NCBI GenBank assembly: GCA_023376005.1
Contig: CM042157.1
Coordinates: 54,675,581 to 54,739,580 of the forward strand
Length of the DNA stretch: 64,000 nt
Direction: 5' to 3'
Origin: Doryteuthis pealeii
Taxonomy: Eukaryota > Mollusca > Cephalopoda > Myopsida > Loliginidae
Shown here: positions 1 to 11,857 of the stretch, piece after piece
Layout: every line of letters begins with the position of its first letter
Position numbering within the stretch: the first letter of the stretch is position 1
Program-made: the position numbers and the translations under genes
The notes under the pieces: generated by a model
What the model was told of the DNA's origin: nothing
Database searches by the model: none
Seen by the model: only the letters and a program-made list of their open reading frames with translations

Positions 1-3000
1 TATATATCTCTACAAGTATTGATATCATAATTGTACTACCTTGTGACGTTTATAGATTAACAATTTTCCTGAGATTATCTAGCTCATAAACTATCTATAA
101 AACTATATATCACACACAGATAAAATAAAGTTAAAAATTGAACTGTTATTTTAAGAACAATTTACAATACTAAATCTGTACTTCATTGTATATCTGAAAA
201 AAAAAATAGTTAAATAAAAAAAAACTAAAAGCTAAGAAATTCCCTAATATCATGTTGTTTGACAATTGTGAAACCTGAAAATAAAATAATATCTAAGAAA
301 ATAATCACAAATGAAAACTTGATACCGAAAAGAGGTTTTCATTCAAGATTAGGAACAAGCTAAACCGCTGTTTGTCATTACCGTCGAATGGTAAGGCCAG
401 TGGTTGTAATCAATACATACTGACTTGTTAGCAATTCTACGCAGAATGCGGGTATTTATAAACTACCACAATATCATTGAAACCAAGCAGCCAATAGAAC
501 TCAAGATGGAATCTTGTTTCTGATTTCTATAAATACATTCAGTTGTGCTTAGCTAGTTGCTGTCTATTCAAACCAACAATAGACCTAATGCCCTCAATAG
601 CCACGACTTAGGGAACTAAATTCACAGGGGCCTGAGAATACTCAATCAGCTTTATACTCTAATCTTGAGGATAATACAGAAAGATTGGTTTGATTTTACA
701 CCAATAAGAGTTAGGCGAATTGTAAGATTATCATTTCTGGTTGCAGCACAGAATTAACACATCTTTATGTTGGTTTATGCCAATGCTGTCAACAGGGTGT
801 GGTGTTAGGAAGTGAAGGGTCTCAATTAGGACAGTATTGGTTTAGTCGGGGCCTTCTATCTCTAATTTCTATCAAAAGACAATCGGTTTTGTAATTACTT
901 TTCCTATGAAGCATCAACAAATTTAATCGCTCTTATGAAATGTTGACCTGTAGCAAACTTAGGACCTCAATATGTTTGTCCTTAAAATTGTTTTTAGAAA
1001 TGTTTATGGTAAAAATTTGCATAAAAAAAAGAGAGTCCTCGCAGCTTTTATTTCCAATTTATGTAAAAGATATTTCTAATAGATTCTATAAATAGATTAT
1101 TAAACAATATCAATAATAAATATTTATACAATTTTTCCCTTGTTACTACTTCATTTAAATCAGTTGTTTTATTTATGAACTTAAAAGAATGTTTATAGAT
1201 TCAATATGTCTGTCATTTTTGCTTGGAATTTACAATAAATCTAAAAATATATAGAATTGTAATTTGTTTCATTTTTTTTTTTTCATTTTATCAAGGAACT
1301 TTTAACAAAAATAACGTGATTTATGTTTGATATAAATTAAATGAGGTCTATTTATGTAGCAAATAAAATTTCAATTGTCAATCAAAAAGGGAGGCAAATC
1401 ATCAATTTTTGTTTCAATTTTTTTCTCTAATTATACCGTGGGACCCAAAAGGTCATTGGGATTAAATATCCATTTAAATCATATAGAATGGAGGATTTGC
1501 TCAACAACCGTACTTCCCAACTGAAATTTCAAAATGGCAGACATTTGTATCTTACAATGCAGTGTCATCAATTACTGCATCCTTCTTTTTTTCTACATCA
1601 TGTAAGTCATTTTTGTTTCAAACATTTTAATTAGTCATAATAGCCGTCATGATATTTAAATGTAGAAATTATTTGAATTTTATAAGCAATAAAGGTAAGC
1701 AGTTGCATTTTCTTTTATTTCATTGAAAATGAATTTTACTACAAGGTCTAGTGTTCTAAATCCATGCCTGAAAATTAAAAATTGTTTGGAAAAAACAGTC
1801 AATCTCATTTACATAATTAAAAAAATTACACTGTTCCCCCATCTTTTTTTTGTTGTTGTACTGTTGAATGTTCTTAATTCATTTAAAATATCTAGGGACT
1901 TTATAATCTTATAAAATAATGAAATTATTTCCATTATAGATCCGCACTTCTACCTCGGACAAAGTTTGCTCCTGCACTTTGATCAAGAGTAATATCTGCA
2001 CCCATAAAATGTATTTCTATTTTTTTTTTAAATTATAAGATAACAAAATAGACAAATAAAAAAAAACAGTTATTACTTTAAAGAGTTTAAAATTATACTT
2101 CCTCAAAAATTAAATACCAAGTAAGAAAAATCTTTTATATTTCAATGTTAAAATCAAATTTTTCCATGCACAGATACTACTTCTAATCTATCTATCAATC
2201 TATCTATCTAATATATACATATATATTATCTATCTATATATATAATATAATTACTTGTTGGCTAGAACAAAAATTACCAGTCCCCAAACAGTGTCAATGA
2301 AGATGTCAGAATACTCCAACGTGTACTGAGGAGGTGCTATCCTGTGGTCAGAATCCCCAGGCCAGCCACCTAGTTTTTCTTTCTTTTTTTTTTTTTTCTC
2401 CCAGAGAAGCTTGGAGTTAGTATCCTAGATTCTAGGAGTAATCCTTTGATCCTACATATGGTACGCAGATTACACTCTCATTCAAGCAGAAGTTAGGGGG
2501 CAGATGAACAATACAGGAAAAGTCACATCGTTATTAGTGTAGATAGATATTACTGATATCCTAAATTAAAATTTCAAAACGAGCAAAAAAAAAGTAAAAA
2601 TAAATAGTAGAAAAAGGAACAACACGCAAAACATGACAAATATAGAATGCAATGACAATAATTTAAAAAAAAAGAAAGATTATTATAATAATATATATAT
2701 TATATATATTATATATAATATAAATATATTAATAAATGTTTATATAATCTATATTAAACATTCTGACAAACTAAACAGAGCAAAAAAAAAAAGAAAAGGT
2801 TTTCCATATACAAAATGGTGTGTGTATAAAAAGAGCAAGTGAATGAAGACGCACTACAAACGACGATGGATTTGCTACAGGATTCACAAGTGGCACACAA
2901 ATAATTTGCTAACTCCATTTAAAGTGTGAAAGACAAGTAAACAAATTGATAAAACTAAGATGAAGAATTTGAAAGTTTTCAGTCGTATTTATTGCATAAT

Positions 3001-5714
3001 ATGTCTTATTTAAAATGTCTGAGGGGAAAAAATCCTCAGAAAATTTTAAACACACAGAAAAACTAAACATTTAATTAAAAAAATATCAAATGCAAAAAAA
3101 AAAAAAAAAAAAAAATTCCAAAATTTTCAAGACAATAAACTCTTTTTTTTTTTTTATTGTGTTAACCCCCACTCACCCTAACATTTCAGGAGGTACAAGC
3201 TCTGGATTTGTTTAATGTGCATGGATTTATTAAAACCTCGCAGGATATGATCAAAACAGAGTAAACCTGGTTTTATATTTCCAGAGTTTCCTTCACACTA
3301 GAAAGGTTGCATACCAAGAAAAAAGCTAGCACACAACTCCAATTCAGCTTTTTCAGCCATTTAAAAATCTCAAAAGAATTTAGGGGTGTTTGTAAACCTG
3401 ACTTTATTCAATTGGAGAGATTGGTCAATGACTTTACTAATGAATCACAAGATATAAGGTAGATGTATATATCCCACTCAATAGCACATCTATAAAGAAG
3501 AGGTTCTATTTCTGATCTTGGTGCCGTCAGTAAAAAAAAAAAAAAAAAGTCAACAAAAGAATTTTTGTTTTTAAAACAGAGGTGCATATTACACTGAAAA
3601 AGGCCAGAGAATGTCAACTGAAACGTTTTTTGAACAATAAAACATAAAGGAGCTCAATTATCTGAATAATTCGCGTGATATTACTGAAACTCTCAAAATT
3701 ACATAAAGTACCAAAACCAAATAGAGGGTGGCTGATAAGATTCCTGCTCAACCCAGAGTCACAACATTTGCTATTCCATATATCCATCCTACAGTTCAAC
3801 ACACTTGGCACATCATTTCTCAATTTCTTTAACATCCAAAAAAAACTAATTCCCTTCTTGGTTGGGCCAAGAATCTTTCAGCAACCCCCTTATTTGAAAT
3901 CTTTATAATATTATAGTTATAGTCTTTGTTAAAAAATTTGGTTTGGTCACATAACTGCATTACTGTAATAAGTCATAATTGTTAAGAAAATATATCCATT
4001 TTTATTTAAATAAAATTTAAGTGAGATTTTTGTCTATTATATCTTTTAGTATTAATTGCTTTCAAAAAATCTTAAATGAGGCATGTTTGCAAATATAATA
4101 CATGACAAAAAAGAAAAAAAAAGAGGAACAAAAAGGGTACAAAATAAAACAAAAACACAATGAATCAAAAATGTTAAGGAAAAAATGAATTGGGGTGGGT
4201 GAAACTAAAAAAAAATGCCAAATAAATAAATAAGACAAAAAAATGTTGCAAGAAAAAAAAATAGTGCCATGGAGGGGTGCTATATTAACACTTTCCATCC
4301 TACAGAAAAAGTGAATGTTCATCACACACTTACCTAAATATCTGGCCTTGATTCTGGATTTAAATGAATTCTTTTTTTTTTCTCCCTCTAAACTCACTCC
4401 CATTCTGATTTCAATTCCAGTCAAGTCCTTGGGAGAAGAATATTCATTTGAATAGTCAGCAAATTACCATTGCGTATTGTCAAGCTACAATTCATAAAGA
4501 AAAATTACTCTACCATTTTTGTTTTTTTTCAGGTTTTATTTAAAGAAGAAAGCCATGGAAGACAACAAAAAGCTTATCTGCAAAGTTCATCCAACTTGTA
4601 AAAGGTGACATCCAGAAAGAGGGGAAAAAATGTTAATAATTTGGAATTTGTTTGTTTGCTAAAAGAATAAAGAAATTTGGTCATAATGTCACCAAGGAGA
4701 AAAAACAAAAATCAAATTGACATGTTTTTTTTTTTTTTTTTTCAGACCGCTGGATTCCAATCTGAACTATACTGAAATTTATTAACACAAAATGAAGATG
4801 ATAAAATCTTGTAGAAAAATAGGACAAATAATCCTGGTTAAGAGTGTGGTAAAGGGTAACCTGAGGCCAACCTTTTTAAGACTTTATTAGGGAATGAGAA
4901 AATCTTTTCTTGATCCTAATGATACCTGACTTGGAAAAATAAAGTCTAAGAAAGTTTAAGTTTCAGGTTACTCTTATTGCACTTTTAACCTGAACTAAAT
5001 CTCATGGATATATAATTGTTTATAATATTTTTAAGTGCACAAAAAATGTTCTCTTTTGTGTGATCAGATTTGTCCACATAATGTTAAGAACCTTTTACTT
5101 CTTATCAGTGCTAAGTAATTAAAATTTGGAGAAAATACAAAGAAAGAAAAGAAAAAGAAGAAAGAAAGGACTACATTGAGTTATATAATCAAATAATAAC
5201 AATGCATTTTAATCTTTATCTTGGGAGAAGAGAAGAGAGATAGGATATTTGGTTACATAGATGAAACACAAATCTTTCTGGTTATGAAGACTTGGGAAAA
5301 CTAATTTATTATCAATTATAAAGGAATTTGAGGAAATAGGAGTATGTATTAAATTTATATCTATTATTTAAAAAGAATTGTATCAAATTTGTATATATCC
5401 TTTTTATATGGTTTGTAAAAAGTATTAATTGTTAGAGAGAAGGAATTTTGCTTATTTTAAAAATCACAATTTGCAGCAGTTGAAGAGAACAGAAATCTGT
5501 ATGAGGCAAGAGTGATGAAAAGTTGGTTATTCTATTTTGATGGCATATCAACCCATGTGGGTCATTCAATGCCAAATCTGTTTTTTTTTTTTGTATATAT
5601 AATTGTAAGTGATTAGTTTGTAGGTATATATTTGGTTTGGTTTTATAAACTGGTAGAAATAATTTTTATGTGTATCAATAATTAGAAAGAATAAATTTAT
5701 GTGTATCAATATAA

Positions 5715-5985
5715 CAGGTTGGTTAACCCTTGGCCACCACCTCTAAGCACTATAAAGATAAAAGGGTTGGATGTTTGTTTGCCATAAGATGATTTGAAGA
5801 ATATGGTGGGAACTTAATCATATAGCGCTAGGCCTGACATAACCAGCTGATTGATTGGATCAGACGTTTCTGATGCTTGTCTAGCCCAAGGGCTAAAGCC
5901 ATTGGAGTGGGGTCTCTGTAGAGGTATAGTTGGTGATTCTACAGCCCCAGCTGACAGAGCAAAACCAGGAAAAGACTAGCCATTT
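5715..5985 (-). repeat. Dispersed repeat family B, partial, left arm
   Basis: On the minus strand this carries the family head CTGTCAGCTGGGGCTGTAGA, the segment ACCTCTACAGAGACCCC, and GTGCTTAGAGGTGGTGGCC. It is shared with 14200-14460, 46610-47060 and 63595-64000. The central and tail parts are shortened. The class is unknown; no coding capacity. Confidence 0.6.
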
Positions 5986-6654
5986 TTATTTTATTTTACT
6001 TCTTACAATTTAATAGAAAACTTAAGGGATCTTCAGAAATGGTATGTTGAAACTGTGGGATAATATATAAATAACATGTATATCTATATTCTTATTGGTA
6101 GTCAAGACTTTTCAGTCACTCTTTGTTCAGTGGTAATAATGATAGAGATTTACAAATAAACCTAGCACTGGTATAAAACAAGAGCATTAAATACTTTTAA
6201 GCCAACAGTTGAAATATTTAATAATAAGTTTATATATATATATATAATTGTGCATGTGTAGCATTTTTAATAGAGCACTGAGTTACTACACTTTATCCTA
6301 AGGATAGGATTGAAAAATTGAATTTTGATCAAAGGTAGAGTGCACAGATACTACACTCTGATGTTAGGTACAGTGCCAGATAGTGATACTTTAATCATAA
6401 ACAGACCACAGATATTCTCATGCTAGTTAGAATTCTGATCTATATACCATTTTTTTTTGTAGATACTATATATATATGTTGAAATATAATGAAAATGCAG
6501 ATGGAGCAAGTAATTTTTACACCAACTTCACAGGAAGGTTTGCTTCCTGTGGTGCACTCTCACATTAAACTGACCTTATGTCAACACTTAGCCACATTTA
6601 TTCCTCGTACCCCACTTGTACGGGTTAGGCACAAGGCCTATTAACGTGGGACCA

Positions 6655-6845
6655 CCACAAACCGAAGCTCAATGGGTGCAGGTGAAAAATTGTGTCGATC
6701 CCGGTCGGCATTCCCTCGGGGGCACCTCAGGCACGGGCAAATAAAACCCAGCCCTGCCCCTTAAAATCGAGGGGGCAGGTATTGCCTAGGGGGATAGCCC
6801 CCTGGGATCGACGCTATTAACATTAAATTAAGGGGCGGGCTTATC
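6655..6845. repeat. GC-rich hairpin element, left arm copy
   Basis: This is a compact GC-rich block inside very AT-rich DNA. It is bounded by GTCGATCCC at one end and GGGATCGAC at the other. Nested complementary runs lie inside (GGGGCAGG with CCTGCCCC). It resembles a small foldback element and has no coding capacity. Confidence 0.5.
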
Positions 6846-7119
6846 TAGCCACATGGAAAAGTCAAATAAATACCTATTATGTGTGTTAAAAGGTTCACAT
6901 TTGACTGCATGATGAATATCCTTCTGACCATGCAGTTTAATGTGAGTGAAACTCAGAGTTATAGGTAGTATTTAACATTGTAAACCTTTTAATATTTTGA
7001 TTTTAAATTGGCTCTGCTTGATGAGAGGTAATTGAGGACTTTTTAAAAAAATTGAGTAATCTTTTGCCCCAAAACATTTATACATTTTTTCACACAAGAT
7101 TTAACTGAAGTTTGAGTGA

Positions 7120-7860
7120 CAACAAGTCTTATCAGGTGTCCAGGATTATTTAAGTATTTTAATTGGTCTTAATACTGTAGTCTGGATGGTCTAGATTCTT
7201 TCTCTCTGGTCCCCAATTCCTTCAGCATCCTTTCCAACCCCTTGGGGATCATTCCAAGTGAACCTACTATAAAGGTATCAACTGTCATCTTCAATGTTCC
7301 AGTACTTTTTCAATTGTTTTGCTTCTTTTAATTTTCTCTGTGTGATCTACTTGGAATAACCAACATCCTCTTGATGAAAAGTTCTTTTTTTCTTTCTTGT
7401 TAATTATCACTAAGTCTGGTCTTCTGACTGTGATTGAGGGATCCATTTGTATCTCAAAGTCCCAGGGAATTTTATGGGTTTTCATTTTCTAAGACAGATT
7501 CTGGTTTGTGCATATACCACTTTCAGTATGGTCAATTTTAATCTCTTGCACAGTTCCCAGTGGATCACCTTTCTCATCCAGTCATGTTTAGTCTTGTATT
7601 CCTTGTGTACCAGTTGCTTATTCTGTGATTAACCATATCATTTGTGTCACACACTTGCTATTCTTTTGGCATATTATCAACTTGTTCTTTATTATTATTA
7701 TTATTATAATATATTATTCTATTATATCATTAATATTATTATTACCTCATCTGGGTGCTGAACATGCCTTTGATTGCTTAACTCTTAACTTCCTAAAAAG
7801 AATTTATAAATTAAGAAGGATTTTGAGGAAGATCAACAAAATAAATGGTCTGTTAAAAAC
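7120..7860 (-). pseudogene. LINE fragment with restriction-endonuclease-like tail, left arm
   Basis: The minus strand encodes [20 protein letters not shown] followed by [10 protein letters not shown], then a decayed VDHTEKIK segment. RRPD-x(n)-D/V-V-P resembles the PD-(D/E)XK-type tail after the reverse transcriptase in some non-LTR retrotransposons. Frames are interrupted and a TTA repeat sits inside. Same family as 12290-13060, 28830-29110, 42590-43765 and 57905-58258. Confidence 0.65.
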
Positions 7861-8293
7861 TGTATAATGCCATTAAGTTTTTATTAATACTATACTATTG
7901 ATCATTTAAGTAAAGTAGTAGTCTACTTAACTTTAAGTATCAATAGTTTAATAGTGAATAATCATGAACTTTTTATCTACAACTCTATTGAGAATGAAGT
8001 GCCTGTGTCCATGCTGTACGGAAGATTAGAATAAAGAAAATAATTTGATTTATGAATTGAGAAAAAAAAAGAGAGAAAAAAATGGAGAGTGAATTGTCAG
8101 AGTCATTGGAGGAGGAGGAGAGGAGGAGAGGAGAGGGAGAGGAGGGAAGTTGAAAGAAATGATTACAATCCGAATCAAGATCAAAATTCAAGGTGGCAAA
8201 GAAGAATTGAAATACATAAAGACAACATAGCATGCAAGAAGTACAGACATGATTATCAAACGACAGAGTGCTCATGTGGGATGACAAAAATAC

Positions 8294-8355
8294 CTCCGAT
8301 GGGTTAAATATTTTGCCGGTCACTACCTGACCCGTCACATCCAGGTATAGGGCAT
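8294..8355 (-). pseudogene. Broken antisense copy of the MYT1-family finger exon
   Basis: On the minus strand it starts as the real exon does (TGCCCTATACCTGGATGTGA, preceded by TTGTAG). It loses the frame where the right-arm copy has GGTCATGTGACC and this one GGTAGTGACC. A second difference changes AATATTTTAACC to AAATATTTAACC. The donor-like GT after CGGAG is kept. It is 62 nt instead of 63. Either a decayed duplicate or sequence error in this arm. Confidence 0.85.
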
Positions 8356-8639
8356 CTACAAGCAAATTAAGTTACTTAGGTTAGTAGTAATGTTAACATT
8401 TAGTACTTTAGGAAGTAATTATCATATAGATATATATGTATATGTAGTTTAGTGCTCCAATTGGTGGGCGGTTTTTGGCAGTGCTGAAATTTAGTAATCA
8501 AAAAGGTTAGTTGAAAGCAAAAGAAGTTTAAAAAAGTTAAAAACAATGTTAGTTTTTTTTTTCTTTCAAGAAAAGAAATAGCACAAGATGAAAAAAAAAA
8601 GAAAGATTCTTACAATGTATAAGTAAAAAAATGTTCCTT

Positions 8640-9370
8640 TATAAGCTAAAATTGGATCCATTTTCTAAAGGTTATAATATTCTGTGATGTGGATGCGAAC
8701 AGTTGTGTAATCGTCTGTAGAATAATGAAATAATTGGTGGGGGAGATGTAGGTCTGTAATCGATACTATGACGAGGTGGCGAATATCTAGACTCAAAATA
8801 ATATGGGTTAGTGATTACTGGCTGTTGTGCTTATGCTGACGTGGTAGAAAGAGTAATTAATAGTGAGTGTGATTGACTGAATTTTTCTGAGAGAGATGAG
8901 GATAAGGAATCTATTCGAATTATTACAGTCGTGGTATATGTAGAACTACATCGTGGTCAATTTGAAGAATGTTAAAATTGTAGTTAAAAATAGTAGGAAT
9001 GATAAATATTGGCCAATAGAAGAAGTTATGTGCAGGGGGAAGACCAATATACTGAATAACTGAGGATGTGTTCGGTGAGAGAATGTGCATCCGGTTCGAT
9101 AAAAATTAAAAAAAAATGAAAATTGAACCTTGAATTAGAGAAGAATTATCTGATTAGTGAGCTGTGATAAGAAAAGCAATTTTATAGGATGAGTTTGTCA
9201 AAAACCAAGAAGGTGTGATGTGCTAAGAGCTCAGTTTTGTAAGATTAGGCTCAATCAGGAGTCTGAGCATTTTGGATAAGAAAGTTATTTCGCAGGATAT
9301 CGTGCACTGTAATTATCCCCCTTGGGTACTGCGGAGTGGCTCATTGTGACGCAAAGCGACTATGATCAAG
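8640..9370. other. Strongly diverged block of the left arm, C-poor on the + strand
   Basis: It pairs with 11020-11560 but is about 190 nt longer and far less AT-rich. Anchors such as GGCCAATAGAA and GAGAGAATGT keep the alignment, yet identity drops well below the rest of the arms. No coding frame is visible in either version. Confidence 0.6.
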
Positions 9371-9657
9371 AAATTAACAACAATATTTTACATTTTAGAA
9401 ATATAAAGTTTAGTTTAAATAGTAGCTAACGAAAATTAAAACTTTTTGTGTTTTGCAAAGTAAATGTGGGCAAAATAAATTTCAATTGTAATATATATAT
9501 ATATATATATATGAAAACTAAAGTAATGGACATTTTAGTGTTCATAATTTGATATTTCCTAAGTTATATATACCTGCCTGATTAGTAAGTTAGGAGTAAC
9601 TTTTTTCTTGCAAACGTTTCTATTTGCATTACCTTTTTATGTAGTGTATATAATATT

Positions 9658-9893
9658 ATACAACCACCGCTGCACAAGCAGGATGTGACACAAGGTCAAA
9701 TTTCTTAAGCAGAGTTTAACAGGTTTTTGAGTTTTCCTTCTCCTAGACGAGTAGTCTAACTAGGGTTAAAGGGAGAATAGTGGATGCATACCTTTCCCAA
9801 GGGTATTAGCGCTATGTTAAAAGCAAACAAGCCTCATATTTGAACTCTTGTCACAAATCCATTTCTAAGCTGATAACCATACACCTCCATATA
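9658..9893 (-). repeat. tRNA-derived SINE family A, left arm
   Basis: The minus strand reads TGTGTCACATCCTGCTTGTG near its 3' tail, CTTTAACCCTAGTTAGAC in the body and TACCCTTGGGAAAGGTATGC near the head. The same body recurs at 22363, 38000, 39880, 41195, 55240, 55730 and 58250. Long TA repeats border it. Confidence 0.75.
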
Positions 9894-10069
9894 TATATAT
9901 ATATATATATAATATATATATATATATTATATATAGCCCATTTGTTTTATTTGCATTTTGCATAAGGATTTATAATTGTTTTTCTCTTTTTCTAAGTCCA
10001 GTACGATTATCCATCAAACATAACACTTGTAAGAAACGTCAATGTTATTGAATCTGCCATTAATTACCA

Positions 10070-10160
10070 AGGCACCTCACGTGGTATAATGGTTAGTGAG
10101 ATAGACCCACAGGACCATTGTTAGTGAGTTCAATTTCTAATAGGATGCCCGTACTTTTGG
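10070..10160 (+). repeat. tRNA-like SINE head at the palindrome centre, left copy
   Basis: GGCACCTCACGTGGTATAAT then GGTTAGTGAG looks like a tRNA 5' half with a degenerate A box. GTGAGTTCAATTTCT about 45 nt later resembles a B box (GGTTCRANTCC). It is a degenerate pol III-type head, not a functional tRNA gene. Its inverted copy is at 10242-10332. Confidence 0.5.
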
Positions 10161-10241
10161 CCCATCAAATGGTGTAAGGGGAGCAAGCCATTTTTCACAG
10201 ATCCATTAACTACTGAACAAGCTCAATCCTCACTGGATGCC
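10161..10241. other. Loop (spacer) of the giant palindrome, 81 nt
   Basis: This is unique sequence between the arms. It contains ordinary mixed-composition DNA and no recognisable sequencing-adapter sequence. Both arm ends next to it carry a tRNA-like segment. Confidence 0.85.
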
Positions 10242-10332
10242 CCAAAAGTACAGGGCATCTATGAGAATTGAAACTCACCTACAATGGTTGTGGGTCTAGC
10301 TCACTAACCATTATACCACTTGATTGTGCCTT
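10242..10332 (-). repeat. tRNA-like SINE head at the palindrome centre, right copy
   Basis: This is the inverted partner of 10070-10160, with the same A- and B-box-like blocks on the minus strand and about a dozen differences including indels. Confidence 0.5.
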
Positions 10333-10504
10333 GGGTAATTAAGTGGCAGATTCAATAATTGAACGTTCTTACAAGTGTTTTATGTTGAAGATAATCGACT
10401 GGACTAGAAAAAGAGAAAAACAATTATAAATCCTATGCAATGCAAATAAAACAAATGTGGCCTATATATATAATATAATATTATATATATATATATATAT
10501 ATAT

Positions 10505-10740
10505 AATAAGTAAATGGAGGTGTAGGTTATCATCTAGGAATGGATTTGGTACAAGAGTTCAAATATGAGGCTGTTTGCATTTTACATAGCGCTTAATACC
10601 CTTGGGAAAGGTATGCATCCAACTATTCTCCCTTTACCCTAGTAACTACTCGTCTTAGGAGAAGGAAACCACCTGTTAAACCTGCTTAAGAAATTGACCT
10701 GTGTCACATCCTGCTTGTGGCAGGGTGGTTGGTAATATAT
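10505..10740 (+). repeat. tRNA-derived SINE family A, right arm
   Basis: Inverted counterpart of 9658-9893, with TACCCTTGGGAAAGGTATGC, TAACTACTCGTCTTAGGAG and TGTGTCACATCCTGCTTGTG in order. It ends against a TA-rich tail. Confidence 0.75.
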
Positions 10741-11794
10741 ATAATATACACTACATAAAAAGTAAATGCAAATAGAAACGTTTCAAGAAAAAAGTACTCC
10801 TAACTACTACATCAGAGCAGGTATATAACTAGGAAAATATCAAAAATTATGAACACTAAATGTCCTTACTTTAAGTTTCATATATATATATAATATATAT
10901 AATACATATAATTTATTTTGCCCACATTTACTTTGCAAAACAAAAAAGTTTTAATTTTCTGTTAGCATACTATTTAAACAAACTTTATATATCTAAAATG
11001 TAAAATATTTGTTATTTCTTGATTTAGTGTTTGATAGAGCACTCAGTACCAAGGGGAGATAAAATACAGTTTGAACATTGAGAATAACTTCTTCAAAAAT
11101 GTCAGCTGATTGAGAAATACTTACAAAACTGAGTTACACAAGAAACGTTTGGTTGACAAACTCATCTTAAAATTGTTTTAAACTAATTTCAGATAAATTT
11201 TTAAATTAAGGTTTTTTTTTTTTTTTAATTTTTATAGTGACATTCTCTCAAGAAAGTTATTCATGTATATTTTGGTTTCCTGATATACTTTCTATTGGCC
11301 AATTTATATTCACTATTTTTAAACTAATTTAACATCTTTAATTGAGGGTTTTAAAAAAATTAATATTATCTTCTCTCAAATTAATCAAACTATTAATTTT
11401 TCTAGAGTAGAAAAATATTAATTTTGTTTAACTCAATAAACAATTTATATTATTATATTTTTATTACTGATGTTATAAGAATTATAATTAAAATTGGTTA
11501 ATTTTTTTAAAGAACATTTTTTTATTATCACATGTAAGAATCTTCTTTTTTTCATCTTGCTGCTATTTTCTTTTTCTTGAAAGGAAAAAAAAACTACATT
11601 GTTTTTTAACTTTTTTAAAACATTCTTTTGCTTTCAACTAACCTAGTTTTGATTACTAATTTTTCAGCACTGCAAAAACCGCCACCAATTGGAGCACTAA
11701 ACTACATATACATATTATATAATATGATTAATTACTTCCTAAGTGACTAAAGTTAACATTACTACTAACCTAAGTACTTACATTTTGCTTGTAG

Positions 11795-11857
11795 ATGCCC
11801 TATACCTGGATGTGACGGGTCAGGTCATGTGACCGGCAATATTTTAACCCATCGGAG
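11795..11857 (+). CDS. MYT1-family exon: first part of the penultimate C2HC finger
   Basis: The exon is preceded by a TTGCTTGTAG acceptor and followed by the donor AG|GTATTT. It reads [15 protein letters not shown] then ILTHR, ending with AG, which joins the T opening the next exon to make Ser. Spliced, the finger has the exact C-x4-C-x12-H-x5-C spacing. It is 63 nt, divisible by three. It lies in the right arm of the giant palindrome; the antisense counterpart at 8294-8355 is broken. The exon is too short to show up as an open frame of its own. Confidence 0.9.

Larger units (their letters stand above)
1..10160 (-). repeat. Left arm of giant inverted repeat
   Basis: The reverse complement of this stretch aligns end to end with 10242-20332. 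Position 1 pairs with about 20332: both read ATCTCTACAAGTATTG when oriented. Differences are mostly 1-4 nt indels at short homopolymers, plus variable TA-repeat lengths. The arm reaches the window edge, so it may continue to the left. It contains antisense copies of every element in the right arm: finger exon, LINE fragment, SINEs and GC-rich hairpin element. Confidence 0.95.

Noticed and set aside
4062..4424. 120-residue minus-strand open frame and its mirror at 15839-16105
   Set aside because: Composed of Phe/Ser/Leu-rich translation of A-rich DNA; no domain, and the mirror frame differs by indels.
7985..8365. 126-residue minus-strand open frame in the left arm
   Set aside because: It overlaps the broken finger exon but runs in a shifted frame and through intron; only the 62-nt exon remnant is meaningful.
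10070..10160. Functional tRNA gene
   Set aside because: Only degenerate A and B boxes; the anticodon arm and acceptor stem do not pair. Better explained as a SINE head.
10161..10241. Sequencing adapter as the palindrome loop
   Set aside because: The loop does not resemble the common hairpin adapter sequence I know and has ordinary genomic composition.
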